Notes: generated by a model not told the origin, from the letters alone. DNA of 64,000 nucleotides from Aequorivita marisscotiae (GCF_029814825.1 NZ_CP122379.1:1178001-1242000), one strand, 5' to 3'; positions 51,720 through 61,814 are shown, counted from the first letter of the stretch. Made by a program: numbers and translations.

Positions 51720-53255
51720 ATGAAAGAAAAGAAAAACATAGACAACATTTTTAACGAAGGTTTCAAAAATTTTGAAGCTACTCCTTCGCCGCGCGTTTGG
51801 GAAAACATACAAGCGGAGTTGCAAAAGGAGAAAAAAGATCGTAAAGTTATTCCACTGTGGATTAAGTTTGGCGGTGTTGCTGCGTTAATTGCTCTATTGT
51901 TAACCGTGGGTAATTCACTTTATAATTCTTCCAATACCGCTCCTTCTATTACAAATGAAAATGTAAATGAAGTTGAAAATTCTTTTGAAAAAAATAAATC
52001 TGAAATAGAAAATTTCTATAAAACTCCACAAGTAGCTTCGGAAGAAAAAATAATTGAAAGAAAAGCCGTTGAAACCGAAAATGCTTCAAAATCGAATATT
52101 TCTGAAAAAGGAACCGATGCAAAATCTTCGAATAAAGTTTTCAAAAATAATGCTGAAAAATCAAACCGCTCGGTAATTGCTTCAGACGATTCTAAAGAAA
52201 ATTCAAATAAAAATGCAATTCAAAAAAACACTTCAATAAATAATTTGGAGGAAGGAATTGCCACTTCAAAAAATATTTCTGAAAAAGTAAAAGCCGATAA
52301 TATTTCAGATAAAACCCACGAGAATATTATCAGAAAAGACGACCCAATTTTTGATTCCAAAACGGAAAACCTCGCTGTTAACAAACCTCCAAAAAAAGAT
52401 TCTTCCGAAGAAAGTATTGTTAAAACCGAGGCACAATTAGCAGAAGAGAATAAAAACAAAAAGTCAATTTTTGAAGCAATCGCTGAACAAGACGAAGAAA
52501 TAATTTCAGAAAAGAAAATAAATCAAAAACCGGAGCGCCGCTGGAATATTGCACCAAACGTTGCGCCAGTTTATTATAGTAGTTTAGGCAATGGTTCTTC
52601 CATAGACCCAACTTTTGGCGACAATCCGCAGGATGGCGATGTTAATATGAGTTATGGCGTGCAAGTGAGTTATGCACTAAATAACCGATTGAGCGTTCGC
52701 ACGGGGATAAATAATGTAGATTTAAGTTATAGTACGGGAGGCATTGAGATAGGTTCAGGCCCTGTGGCACTGGCGCTGCGCACTGTAGATTACGGTGGTA
52801 GAGAAATAGTACTTACCGCGGTTGATAAAGGTGCATTGGCAAATGCCGCGCCATCAAATGGTTTTGGTGAAATTATGCCGAAATCTACAAAAGGAGAAGC
52901 GAGACTTATTCAAAATATAAACTATTACGAAGTGCCTGTAGAGCTTAAATACGCCGTAATTAATAGCAAATTTGGCCTTAACCTAATTGGTGGAATTAGC
53001 ACCTTATTTTTAGGAAATAATGAAGTTTCGGTAAAAGCCGATAATTTTAATAGTGTATTGGGAGAAGCCAATAATCTTTCAGCACTAAGTTTTTCAACTA
53101 ACGTCGGGCTGGGAGTGGACTACAAATTGTCCAAAAAATTTACGTTTAATATTGAGCCAATGTTTAAGTACCAGCTCAACCCTTATACCGATTCATCTGT
53201 AGACTTTAAGCCATACTATTTGGGCGTTTACAGTGGATTGAGTTTCAAGTTTTAG
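51720..53255 (+). CDS. Outer-membrane beta-barrel protein with N-terminal transmembrane anti-sigma-like region
   Basis: The 511-residue protein starts with a short cytosolic part (NIDNIFNEGFKNFEATPSPRVWENIQAELQKEKK), one membrane helix (about residues 47-68), a ~190-residue Lys/Glu/Ser/Asn-rich low-complexity linker, and a C-terminal beta-barrel (RWNIAPNVAPVYYSS ... FKPYYLGVYSGLSFKF). This layout is common next to ECF sigma genes in Bacteroidota, where the N-terminal part may sequester the sigma factor. The pairing with the upstream gene supports that; the exact role is unproven. Confidence 0.8.
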   Translation: MKEKKNIDNIFNEGFKNFEATPSPRVWENIQAELQKEKKDRKVIPLWIKFGGVAALIALLLTVGNSLYNSSNTAPSITNENVNEVENSFEKNKSEIENFYKTPQVASEEKIIERKAVETENASKSNISEKGTDAKSSNKVFKNNAEKSNRSVIASDDSKENSNKNAIQKNTSINNLEEGIATSKNISEKVKADNISDKTHENIIRKDDPIFDSKTENLAVNKPPKKDSSEESIVKTEAQLAEENKNKKSIFEAIAEQDEEIISEKKINQKPERRWNIAPNVAPVYYSSLGNGSSIDPTFGDNPQDGDVNMSYGVQVSYALNNRLSVRTGINNVDLSYSTGGIEIGSGPVALALRTVDYGGREIVLTAVDKGALANAAPSNGFGEIMPKSTKGEARLIQNINYYEVPVELKYAVINSKFGLNLIGGISTLFLGNNEVSVKADNFNSVLGEANNLSALSFSTNVGLGVDYKLSKKFTFNIEPMFKYQLNPYTDSSVDFKPYYLGVYSGLSFKF

Positions 53256-53305
53256 GTTAATTTTTAGTTGAACTTGTTTGATATACTTCAAGCAAAATGA
53301 TTGGG

Positions 53306-53338
53306 AAAACCGTTCTGCGCCATAGGACGGTTTTTTTT
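53306..53338 (+). terminator. Intrinsic terminator of the ECF sigma operon
   Basis: AAAACCGTTC (53306-53315) pairs with GGACGGTTTT (53325-53334) with one G-U-type pair, followed by eight T. Confidence 0.8.
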
Positions 53339-53384
53339 ATTCCTGTGTCAAATGTAATCTTACGAGTCTGTTTTGGAATTTATC

Positions 53385-54125
53385 TTAAACCGTAGGGTTT
53401 TTTAATTCGTTTAAAATTACATCGCGCGTATTTTTCTTTAGTTCCTTTCGGTTTTCTAATGTTAGTCCAGCTGTAGGAATGAGTTTATGGATTTTCACTC
53501 GCATTTTACCGGGCCCTCCTTTAAAAAATGAATAGGGAAAACGCTTTTTATTATCGTGAAAAGTCATGGGCGCAATAGGAATTTGGTGCTCAATTGAAAG
53601 CCGAAAGGCGCCATCCTTAAATTCGTCTAATATTAGTGAAAGATCCTCGGGCACGCCCCCTTCTGGAAAGATGCAAACACTCAAACCTTCGTCCAAGCGT
53701 TTTTCAGCCCTTCGGAAAGCCTCAACGCGGCTCTTGGTATTTCCGCGATCAACCAAAATACAGGTGCGTTTATAAATATAACCGAATAATGGAATTTTTG
53801 CCAATTCTTTTTTGCCAACAAAAACAAACGGGTTTTTGGTAGCGTAAAACATTAACATTATGTCTGTCATAGAAGTATGGTTGGCAACAAACATATAACT
53901 TTTGCCTTTTTTATATTCAACTTCGCGTTTAAGTATCGGATAGCAGCCAATACCGTAAATTATAAATGCCGACCAAGTTCGGGCAACTTTAAAGAAAAGT
54001 GGGTACCAAGAATGTTTTAAAATGCTAATTATAAGAAATGGAAATAGCAGTAATGTGGCTATCGCTATTACCAAATAAAACCAAATACGGTAAAAGGCTG
54101 CAAAAAGTTGTTGAAATAGTTTCAT
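53385..54125 (-). CDS. 1-acyl-sn-glycerol-3-phosphate acyltransferase (second PlsC-like protein)
   Basis: The 246-residue protein has an N-terminal membrane helix (residues ~10-35), acyltransferase block I NHTSMTD, block II AFVGK-type and GYIYKRTCILVDRGN, and block III IFPEGGVPED. In block III the usual EGTR is replaced by EGGV, which may change substrate preference. It is related to the PlsC-like protein at 5 kb. The gene is divergent from trpS. Confidence 0.88.
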   Translation of the reverse strand: MKLFQQLFAAFYRIWFYLVIAIATLLLFPFLIISILKHSWYPLFFKVARTWSAFIIYGIGCYPILKREVEYKKGKSYMFVANHTSMTDIMLMFYATKNPFVFVGKKELAKIPLFGYIYKRTCILVDRGNTKSRVEAFRRAEKRLDEGLSVCIFPEGGVPEDLSLILDEFKDGAFRLSIEHQIPIAPMTFHDNKKRFPYSFFKGGPGKMRVKIHKLIPTAGLTLENRKELKKNTRDVILNELKNPTV

Positions 54126-54173
54126 TGAAGTTCAAAAGTAACAAATTGAACGATGCAAATAAATCAAATAAAG

Positions 54174-54181
54174 TACCTTTG
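54174..54181 (+). promoter_or_regulatory. -7 element TACCTTTG of trpS
   Basis: TACCTTTG fits the -7 consensus and lies 19 bases upstream of the trpS ATG; the nearest TTG is 25 bases further upstream, longer than usual. It also confirms that an in-frame start at 54038 is too early. Confidence 0.5.
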
Positions 54182-54199
54182 CTAAAATTTTTTAAAATA

Positions 54200-55168
54200 A
54201 TGTCTAGAATACTTACAGGAATACAAAGCACGGGCACGCCACACCTCGGAAACCTTTTGGGGGCAATTATTCCCGCTATTGAAATGACGAATAATCCAAA
54301 GAACGATTCCTTTCTTTTTATTGCGAATATGCACTCTTTAACGCAAATAAAGAATGCCAAAACACTTCGCGAAAACACCTATAGCGTTGCGGCAACGTGG
54401 TTGGCTTTTGGCTTAGACATAGAACGGGTGGCTTTTTATCGGCAGAGCGATGTACCCCAAACTACCGAATTGTCTTGGTATTTAAGTTGCTTCTTTCCGT
54501 TTCAGCGATTAACGTTGGCACATTCGTTTAAGGACAAGGCAGATCGTTTGGAAGATGTAAATGCAGGGCTGTTTTCGTATCCAATGCTTATGGCTGCCGA
54601 TATACTTTTATACGATGCCGAAATTGTTCCCGTGGGAAAAGACCAAATGCAACACTTGGAAATTACTCGCGATGTCGCTTCTCGTTTTCATGCGCAGATG
54701 GGAGAAACTTTTGTTATGCCCGTTGGAAAAGTTCAAGAAGAAACCATGTATGTTCCCGGTACAGATGGAACTAAAATGAGTAAGTCTAAAGGAAATTACA
54801 TAAATATTTTCTTGAATGACAAACAACTTCGGAAACAAGTCCTGGCGATTGAAACTGACAGCACGCCGCTAGAGGAACCAAAGAATCCGGACACTTGCAA
54901 CGTTTTTGGCATATATAAATTATTGGCTTCAAAAGAAGAAATTGCGCAAATGCGTAAAAATTATGAAGGCGGAAATTACGGTTACGGTCACGCAAAGCAA
55001 GCATTGTTTGAGTTAATAGTTACAAAATTTTCTGAAGAACGCCAACGCTATACTTACTATATGCAAAACCTTTCGGAAGTAGAAGCAGCCTTAACTGCCG
55101 GTGCCGAAAAAGCTCAAAAAGTTGCCGATGGCGTTTTGAAAAGAGTTCGGGAGAAGGTTGGGTATTAG
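54200..55168 (+). CDS. trpS: Tryptophanyl-tRNA synthetase
   Basis: The true start is the ATG at 54200 (MSRILTGIQSTGTPHLGNLLGAI), giving 322 residues; a longer frame back to 54038 would overlap the promoter and divergent gene. Class I signatures are the HIGH-equivalent HLGN and KMSKSKGN. The protein charges tRNA(Trp). The tryptophan-binding region (VPVGKDQMQHLEITRDVASRF) and C-terminal anticodon-binding helices are complete. Confidence 0.97.
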   Translation: MSRILTGIQSTGTPHLGNLLGAIIPAIEMTNNPKNDSFLFIANMHSLTQIKNAKTLRENTYSVAATWLAFGLDIERVAFYRQSDVPQTTELSWYLSCFFPFQRLTLAHSFKDKADRLEDVNAGLFSYPMLMAADILLYDAEIVPVGKDQMQHLEITRDVASRFHAQMGETFVMPVGKVQEETMYVPGTDGTKMSKSKGNYINIFLNDKQLRKQVLAIETDSTPLEEPKNPDTCNVFGIYKLLASKEEIAQMRKNYEGGNYGYGHAKQALFELIVTKFSEERQRYTYYMQNLSEVEAALTAGAEKAQKVADGVLKRVREKVGY

Positions 55169-55259
55169 CTTCGGCTGCGCTTAGCTACCCAGTTTTGAGG
55201 AGCCAATGGCTTCACAGTTAAGTAGGATCTTTAATGAATTTTAGATGTTTAAATGTGTT

Positions 55260-56363
55260 TTAAACCAATTGAAATAACTTTCCCGGCAGTGGCCGCACAA
55301 CGCCTTTCAATTCCATATTCATTAAAATACTTGCTGCTTTATAGGCCGGAAGGTTGCATTCTAAGGCAATGGTATCTAGCAGTTCTTTTTCCTTTTCTTT
55401 TAAAAATCGAAAAATTACTTTTTCCGTATCATCCAGTTCAACGAAGAGTTGGGTCTGTTTTGGTTTTTGGTTTTCCTTCAATTCCCAGCCTAGCATATAA
55501 ATAATATCGGCGGCATTTGAGAGCAATTGGGCTTTCTGTTGTTTTATTAAATTGTTACAGCCGCGACTTTGATTGTCTGTGGCTCGTCCGGGTACGGCAA
55601 AAACTTCGCGGTTGTATGAATGGGCTATATCTGCCGTAACTAAACTACCACCTTTTTCAGCAGATTCAATAACAATGGTTGCTTCGGAAAGCCCTGCTAT
55701 GATTCGGTTTCGCTTTAAAAAATTGTTGCGGTCAAAGGCGTCGCTGCTCCAAAATTCAGAAATAAAACCGCCATTTTCCTCAATCTTCTTTTTGTATTTT
55801 TTGTGATCCTTCGGATAAATTTGATTTAGTCCGTGCGCCAAACACGCAATATTTTGCAATTTGTTTTCAATGGCTGCCTTGTGCGCGCAAATATCTACAC
55901 CGTATGCCAAGCCCGAGACAATCACGGGGTTTAGGGGTGCAATTTCTTCAATTAAATTTTGGCAGAACGTATTGCCGTAGCTTGTAATTTTGCGTGTACC
56001 TACAATGCTAATTATTTTCTTGCCCACCAAATCAATGTTTCCGCGATGAAAAAATAAAATAGGGCCGTCAATACAATGTTTTAATCTGTCGGGATAGGTT
56101 TTGTCTTTAAAATAGCTGAATTCAATATTATTTTCTTCAATAAAGCGAAGTTCTTCATCTGCTTGATCCAGTTGTAGCTTCAGATTAATTTCCTTTAAAC
56201 GAATAATGCCGATGCCATCTATTTTGGCGAGATTACTTTTCTTCTCTTTAAAAATAGCTTCTGCAGAGCCCATTTTACGCAATAGCTTTTTTGCCGAAAT
56301 ATCGCCCAAATTGGGTATTCGCTGTAAAGCAAGCGTATAGCGTAGTTCGTTTTTGGAAAGCAT
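55260..56363 (-). CDS. dprA: DNA-processing protein DprA
   Basis: The 367-residue protein has an N-terminal helical SAM-like domain (LQRIPNLGDISAKKLLRKMGSAEAIF), the extended Rossmann DprA core (ISIVGTRKITSYGNTFC, VVSGLAYGVDICAHKAAI, YPKDHKKY, SEFWS) and a C-terminal winged-helix domain (EKVIFRFLKEKEKELLDTIALECNLPAYKAASILMNMELKGVVRPLPGKLF). DprA loads RecA on incoming single-stranded DNA during transformation. The gene is convergent with trpS. Confidence 0.95.
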   Translation of the reverse strand: MLSKNELRYTLALQRIPNLGDISAKKLLRKMGSAEAIFKEKKSNLAKIDGIGIIRLKEINLKLQLDQADEELRFIEENNIEFSYFKDKTYPDRLKHCIDGPILFFHRGNIDLVGKKIISIVGTRKITSYGNTFCQNLIEEIAPLNPVIVSGLAYGVDICAHKAAIENKLQNIACLAHGLNQIYPKDHKKYKKKIEENGGFISEFWSSDAFDRNNFLKRNRIIAGLSEATIVIESAEKGGSLVTADIAHSYNREVFAVPGRATDNQSRGCNNLIKQQKAQLLSNAADIIYMLGWELKENQKPKQTQLFVELDDTEKVIFRFLKEKEKELLDTIALECNLPAYKAASILMNMELKGVVRPLPGKLFQLV

Positions 56364-56440
56364 ATCTTAAAATTTACAACCGGGGAGGATTTTTAAAAAT
56401 ACGAAAATTTTAAGTTGTTAATAAATTACCAAAACAAAAA

Positions 56441-56470
56441 TTGGATTGCCTCGAAAAATGGCTAAATTTG
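56441..56470 (+). promoter_or_regulatory. Promoter TTG-N19-TAAATTTG of the HU/SPOR-domain gene
   Basis: TTG (56441-56443) and TAAATTTG (56463-56470) have the standard -33/-7 spacing. The -7 box overlaps an upstream in-frame ATG, so translation most likely starts at 56476. Confidence 0.6.
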
Positions 56471-56475
56471 TTATT

Positions 56476-57414
56476 ATGCAACTTACAACCTACATTTCCG
56501 ATCTGCTTTATCGTTACGAATGTGTTATTATTCCTGGCTTTGGAGCGTTTTTAACCCGCTACAAATCTGCACATATTGACGAGGTATCAAACACGTTTAA
56601 CCCGCCTTCTAAAATAGTTTCGTTTAATAAGCAATTGCAGGCAAACGATGGCTTGTTTGCGAATTACGTGGCTTCGGTGGAGAAATGTAGTTATGAAACC
56701 GCCTTACAAAGAATACGGAATTTTACAGCTCAAATTACACGCGATTTATATGAAGGAAAAACTGTTTCATTCAAAAATATAGGCGAGTTTTCGTTGAACG
56801 ATGAAAAGTTACTTCAATTTGAGCCTTTTACCCAACATAATTACAGTACTTCGGCTTTTGGTCTTTCATCATTTGTTTCACCTAAAATAAATCGCGAAAC
56901 TTATAAGGAAACAGTTTCTGATTTAGAAGAAAAGGCGGCCATTCATTTTACGCCCGAAAGAAGAGAGGCTAAACCCTATCTTAAATACGCCGCAATTGCC
57001 ATTATTGCGCTTTCAGCTTTAGGTTTTGGAGGAATGAAAGTTTACGAAAATCAAGTTCAGCAGTTTAATTATGCGGAACGCGAAAAGGCAAATTCGCTTG
57101 TTGAGAACCAAATTCAGGAAGCCACCTTTATAATTGAAAATCCGTTGCCCGTACTTAGTTTGCAAGTTCCGAAACACACGGGAATGTACCACCTGGTTGC
57201 CGGTGCCTATCGGATGGAAGCAAACGCTTCTAAGAAAGTAGCGCAATTACGCGAAAAAGGATATTCTCCCTTAAAAATGGATGCCAATCGCTACGGACTG
57301 CACCAAGTGCTTTACGCCAGTTTTGACGATAAATTGGAAGCACAGCGAAAACTTCTTGAAATTCAAAAAACCGAAAATGCCGATGCCTGGCTATTGGTGC
57401 AGGAAATTAAGTAA
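56476..57414 (+). CDS. CCDC81-like HU-domain protein with C-terminal SPOR domain
   Basis: From the ATG at 56476 the protein has 312 residues. The N-terminal domain (MQLTTYISDLLYRYECVIIPGFGAFLTRYKSA) is a CCDC81-like prokaryotic HU fold with IVSFNKQLQANDGLFANYVA and FKNIGEFSL; a membrane helix (YLKYAAIAIIALSALGFGGM) and a SPOR domain (MYHLVAGAYRMEANASKKVAQLREKGYSP) follow. SPOR domains bind denuded peptidoglycan, so the protein may link the nucleoid or the cytoplasmic side to the cell wall at the septum. Confidence 0.85.
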   Translation: MQLTTYISDLLYRYECVIIPGFGAFLTRYKSAHIDEVSNTFNPPSKIVSFNKQLQANDGLFANYVASVEKCSYETALQRIRNFTAQITRDLYEGKTVSFKNIGEFSLNDEKLLQFEPFTQHNYSTSAFGLSSFVSPKINRETYKETVSDLEEKAAIHFTPERREAKPYLKYAAIAIIALSALGFGGMKVYENQVQQFNYAEREKANSLVENQIQEATFIIENPLPVLSLQVPKHTGMYHLVAGAYRMEANASKKVAQLREKGYSPLKMDANRYGLHQVLYASFDDKLEAQRKLLEIQKTENADAWLLVQEIK

Positions 57415-57457
57415 AAATTCTTTATTCATTTTTCACTTCCCAATATTTATACTTAGG

Positions 57458-57465
57458 TATCTTTG
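57458..57465 (+). promoter_or_regulatory. -7 element TATCTTTG of the thioesterase gene
   Basis: TATCTTTG fits TAnnTTTG exactly, 16 bases upstream of the ATG at 57481. Since this box overlaps the TTG at 57463, the TTG is not a usable start. Confidence 0.5.
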
Positions 57466-57480
57466 CAAAAAATTTCACAG

Positions 57481-57990
57481 ATGCAAGCCAAAACACCGCA
57501 ACAGTCTTTAACCGTATATACCGATATGGTATTGCCAAGCGAAACCAACCCCATTGGCAATATGTTTGGAGGCGAATTATTGGCGCGAATGGATCGTGCT
57601 GCGAGCATTGCCGCACGCCGCCACAGCCGCAGAATTGTAGTTACCGCTTCGGTAAATCACGTGGCCTTTAACAAAATGATTCCGTTGGGAAGTGTTGTAA
57701 CGGTTGAAGCTAAAGTTTCACGGGCTTTTAGTAGCTCTATGGAAGTATATATGGACGTTTTTATCGAAGACCGCGAAAGTGGGGAACGAAGTCTTTCCAA
57801 CGAAGCTATTTATACTTTTGTGGCTGTTGATGAAACTGGCAATCCTGTGCGTGTGCCTGAGTTAGTTCCAGAAACTGAAGTTGAAAAATCCCGGTTTGAG
57901 GCAGCCTTGCGACGAAAACAATTAAGCTTGGTACTCGCCGGAAAAATGAAACCGAAAGATGCTACGGAGCTTAAAGCGTTGTTTCAATAA
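57481..57990 (+). CDS. Acyl-CoA thioesterase, hotdog fold (YciA/acot family)
   Basis: The 169-residue protein (start MQAKTPQQSLTVYTDMVLPSETNP) has the hotdog signature PIGNMFGGELLARMDRAASIAARRHSRRIVVTASVNHVAFNKMIPLGSVVTVEAKVS. The acidic residue in MDRAA and the conserved GGELL loop mark the active site of this thioesterase group. It hydrolyses acyl-CoA esters in the cytoplasm. The C-terminal 20 residues (LVLAGKMKPKDATELKALFQ) are family-typical. Confidence 0.92.
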   Translation: MQAKTPQQSLTVYTDMVLPSETNPIGNMFGGELLARMDRAASIAARRHSRRIVVTASVNHVAFNKMIPLGSVVTVEAKVSRAFSSSMEVYMDVFIEDRESGERSLSNEAIYTFVAVDETGNPVRVPELVPETEVEKSRFEAALRRKQLSLVLAGKMKPKDATELKALFQ

Positions 57991-58186
57991 TAGGAGGTAT
58001 TCTGTTTAAATTTCTGAAAGTGTAGGTTTAAATATCAATTCATTTTAGTTAAAAGTTAATTATTTCATCAATTTAATAGTGCGTTTCATAGTGGTATTAA
58101 ATATATTTGGAAGTCTTTATTAAAATGTTCGCAAGAATATTTTCTGTAAGGATTTTTTCGAATCTATTTCAAAATCTATTTCAACT

Positions 58187-61100
58187 ATGAAAAAAACTAC
58201 TATTCCTTCATTTCGAAGCCTGCTGTTTTTAACCTTAGCCTTGGTGTTTTCCATGTCGTTTGGCCAAAATTCAGCTACCATTAACTTTCAGGGTGAAACC
58301 ATTGCAATGCCTGAAAATATAGCTAATTTTCAATGGAGCCAAATGCCAGAATCTTCAAAATTGGCAAATGGTTATGTGGGTTGGGTTCAATTTTATGAAA
58401 CGCCAACACAGAAAATCCAGGACGCTTTTAAACGAAACAATCTAGAGCTTCTGGAGTATATTCCACATAAAACCTATCTTTTTTATTTTCCGAATAATAC
58501 ATCCGTAAATTTTCTGAGAAATAATGGTGTGCGTACAATTGTACCGGTAGAAGCCAGTGCAAAAATTTCTTCAACATTAAAAAATCCGCCTTATGAGAGT
58601 TGGGCTATGGACGGCGATAATATTTTAGTAACACTTCAATTTCATAAATTCGTTGCTATTGATTATGTAATTCAGCAATTGGCTGCGCATCAAATAACGG
58701 TAAAACAAGCGTATAAAGGAGCTAATAATATAGATCTTTCTATTCCTAATAATTGTTTAGAAGATTTGGCAAATCTGCCTTTTGTTAAATGGGTAGAATT
58801 AATTGTAGCGCCATCTGTGCATGATGACACTCGTGGCCGTAGTTTACACCGTTCAAGCAATTTAGATACACAAACTACAGCGGGAAGAAATTATACGGGA
58901 TTGGATATAGGCGTAATGTGCCGGGATGACGGTATCGTTGGTCCGCATATAGACTTTCAGGGTAGAATAGATAATACCTTGGCTAGTGGTACTGGCCAAA
59001 CGCACGGCGATGGCGTTTCGGGTATTATGGCTGGCGCTGGAAACCTCAATCCTTCTAATCGAGGTATGGCTGCGGGCTCTATGTTATACGTTGTAAATTA
59101 TGAGCCAAGCTTTTTAGATTCACCAACAGTTACACTTATAAACAGTGGAGATGCAGTTATCACAAACTCATCCTATAGTAATGGGTGTAATGCCGGTTAT
59201 ACTACCATTACCCAAACCGTTGACACACAAGTTAAAACCTTGCCAAACTTACAACATACGTTTTCGGCAGGAAATTCTAACAATAATAACTGTGGTTATG
59301 GAGCCGGAAATCAGTGGGGTAATATTACGGGTGGCCACAAACAAGGTAAAAACGTAATTGCAACCGCAAACGTATTTTTTGATGGTTCGTTGGTAAATTC
59401 TAGTAGTCGTGGCCCTGCACACGATGGTAGAATTAAACCGGATATTGCTGCTAATGGTCAAAACCAGATATCAACTGCGGAAAATAATACCTATCAGAGT
59501 TTTGGTGGTACTTCGGGCGCTTCTCCTGGAATTGCCGGAGTTTCTGCACAACTTTATCAAGCCTATTCCGAAGCAAATGGCAACGTTCTACCACCATCGG
59601 CTCTTATTAAGGCTACCTTGCTTAACACGGCGAACGATGCTGGAAATGTTGGACCGGATTATAAATTTGGTTGGGGAATTGTAAACGGCCTACGAGCCGC
59701 AAAATTGATTGAAGAAAATCGTTTTCTCTCAGATCAAGTTACACAAGGTACTTCTAACAATCACAATATAAATGTTCCTGCGGGTACCAAACAAGTTCGG
59801 TTTATGGTTTATTGGAGCGATGTTCCTGCATCGCCCGGTGCTAATCCGGCGTTGGTAAACGATTTGGATTTATTAGTTACAGATCCATCAAGCACAGTTT
59901 TGGAGCCTTATATTTTAGACCATACTCCAAATCCTGTTACACTAAACCTCCCTGCCACAAATGGCCCAGACCATTTAAATAATATGGAACAAGTACTTAT
60001 AAATAATCCGGCAGCTGGCAATTATACCATAAATGTTGATGGGTTTAATGTTCCGGTAGGGCCTCAGGAATATTTTGTAGTTTATGAAATTATTTCAGAT
60101 AACATAACAGTTACTTACCCGAATGCAGGCGAAAGCTTTGTTCCAGGCGAAACCGAATCAATTCACTGGGATGCGGTGGCTGTAAATACTACTTCAGATT
60201 TTGAATTGGAATACTCTATTGACAATGGTGCTAGTTGGAATGCTATTGCAACAGTTTCTAATACAACTACCAACTACGGCTGGAATGTGCCAAACTCTGT
60301 AACTGGGAGCGCATTGATTAGGGTTAGCAACGGAGCTTCGCAAGATGTTAGTGATGAAAATTTCGCTATTGCACCTTTAGTTACCAACGTTCATTTAAAT
60401 CAAGTTTGCCCAGATGAAGCAACATTTGCTTGGAACGCCGTTTCGGGAGCAGAATCGTACGATTTGTATATTTTGGGTACTAAATATATGGAAGTGGTAG
60501 GTACTTCTGCTACGAACAGCATTACCGTACCAATTACAGATCCTAATAGTCCGATGTGGTTTGCAGCAGTGGCAAAAAATGCTACAGATAATTGGGAAAG
60601 CAGAAGATCAATAGCAACCTATTATTCCGGAGGACTACTGAATTGCTCACTTGCAAACGATGTAGGCATAGAAAGCAATAACGATCCTGCCGATTTTAAT
60701 TTGGTTTGTAATCCGGGCCCTGCAACAGTTTCGGTTGTAATTTTAAATACAGGAGTAGCATCACAAAGTAATTTTGATGTTAGCTATCAATTAGATGCAC
60801 AACCAGTAGTAACCGAAACATTTACTGGCACCGTAGCATCCGGACAGCAAGAGATTTATGATTTTTCTACGCCATTAAATATTACTAACTCAGGAACTTA
60901 TACACTTACCGTGACAGTAGATTTAACTGGGGATGAAAATCCGAGTAACGATATGGACTCACTAACATTTTTTGCAGCTACTGACTCTGAACAGTTGGAT
61001 TATGCAGAGCCGTTTGATGTAAACGGAGTGCCTCCGGCAGGATGGAATATTATTAATCCGGATAATTCAGATACTTGGGTACAACGTACTACTGTGGGTA

Positions 61101-61786
61101 GTTCTGGCTCTCAGACAGTAACTGCTTATATAGATAATTTTGGTTATAATGGGCAAGGTGAAGAAGACACTCTAGAAACATTGTTTATAGATTTAACGAT
61201 GGCAAGCTCAGCTGCTTTAGATTTTGATTTGGCGAAAGCGCAATATTCTGCAGGGTTCTCAGATGCTTTTAGAGTAGATATCTCAGTTGATTGTGGAGCT
61301 ACATTTACTCAAATCTATTATAAAGATGGGTTGGATTTATCTACCATTTCCGGTTATAATACTTCAAACTGGCAGCCAACATCTGCGAGTGATTGGAGAA
61401 CAGAAACTATTGACCTGGCAGCATTCTTAGGTAACAATATTCAATTGCGATTTGTGAATATTAATGGCTACGGAAATGGTACATTTATAGATAATATAAA
61501 CGTTAGCGGTGTATTAAGTGTTGTTGAAGCAGATTTTACTGAGCTTGCAATTTATCCAAATCCTGCATCGAGCGAAGTATTTATCAATTTGAATAACGCA
61601 GTGCAAGACAATGTTTCCATTAGCTTATTCAACAGCTTGGGGCAACGTTTGCAAACTATTTCAGAAAGCCAAATGGCTGGAAAATCAGTGGGCGTACTCA
61701 ATGTTTCGGGTTATGCTAGCGGAGTTTATTTTATAACTATTAAAGCTGGAGAGAAACTTGCAACTAAAAAATTAATAGTTCAATAG
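58187..61786 (+). CDS. Large secreted subtilisin-like (S8) protease with T9SS sorting domain
   Basis: The 1199-residue precursor has a signal peptide (residues 1-26), a ~185-residue propeptide, and an S8 domain with Asp240 in TGLDIGVMCRDDG, His273 in THGDGVSG and Ser443 in GTSGASPG. The Asp motif is unusual (DIGV rather than DTGV). Downstream are a P/proprotein-like beta domain, fibronectin/CARDB-like beta domains (about 640-930), a MAM/choice-of-anchor-like domain and a C-terminal type A sorting domain (FTELAIYPNPASSEVFINL). It should be an extracellular protease exported by T9SS. Confidence 0.93.
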   Translation: MKKTTIPSFRSLLFLTLALVFSMSFGQNSATINFQGETIAMPENIANFQWSQMPESSKLANGYVGWVQFYETPTQKIQDAFKRNNLELLEYIPHKTYLFYFPNNTSVNFLRNNGVRTIVPVEASAKISSTLKNPPYESWAMDGDNILVTLQFHKFVAIDYVIQQLAAHQITVKQAYKGANNIDLSIPNNCLEDLANLPFVKWVELIVAPSVHDDTRGRSLHRSSNLDTQTTAGRNYTGLDIGVMCRDDGIVGPHIDFQGRIDNTLASGTGQTHGDGVSGIMAGAGNLNPSNRGMAAGSMLYVVNYEPSFLDSPTVTLINSGDAVITNSSYSNGCNAGYTTITQTVDTQVKTLPNLQHTFSAGNSNNNNCGYGAGNQWGNITGGHKQGKNVIATANVFFDGSLVNSSSRGPAHDGRIKPDIAANGQNQISTAENNTYQSFGGTSGASPGIAGVSAQLYQAYSEANGNVLPPSALIKATLLNTANDAGNVGPDYKFGWGIVNGLRAAKLIEENRFLSDQVTQGTSNNHNINVPAGTKQVRFMVYWSDVPASPGANPALVNDLDLLVTDPSSTVLEPYILDHTPNPVTLNLPATNGPDHLNNMEQVLINNPAAGNYTINVDGFNVPVGPQEYFVVYEIISDNITVTYPNAGESFVPGETESIHWDAVAVNTTSDFELEYSIDNGASWNAIATVSNTTTNYGWNVPNSVTGSALIRVSNGASQDVSDENFAIAPLVTNVHLNQVCPDEATFAWNAVSGAESYDLYILGTKYMEVVGTSATNSITVPITDPNSPMWFAAVAKNATDNWESRRSIATYYSGGLLNCSLANDVGIESNNDPADFNLVCNPGPATVSVVILNTGVASQSNFDVSYQLDAQPVVTETFTGTVASGQQEIYDFSTPLNITNSGTYTLTVTVDLTGDENPSNDMDSLTFFAATDSEQLDYAEPFDVNGVPPAGWNIINPDNSDTWVQRTTVGSSGSQTVTAYIDNFGYNGQGEEDTLETLFIDLTMASSAALDFDLAKAQYSAGFSDAFRVDISVDCGATFTQIYYKDGLDLSTISGYNTSNWQPTSASDWRTETIDLAAFLGNNIQLRFVNINGYGNGTFIDNINVSGVLSVVEADFTELAIYPNPASSEVFINLNNAVQDNVSISLFNSLGQRLQTISESQMAGKSVGVLNVSGYASGVYFITIKAGEKLATKKLIVQ

Positions 61787-61814
61787 CAAAATCAATTAAT
61801 AGCTAAACTTTATA

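Noticed and set aside
54038..54199. Upstream start for trpS
   Set aside because: Would overlap the divergent acyltransferase gene and the promoter; TrpS proteins begin at the MSRILTG-like sequence.
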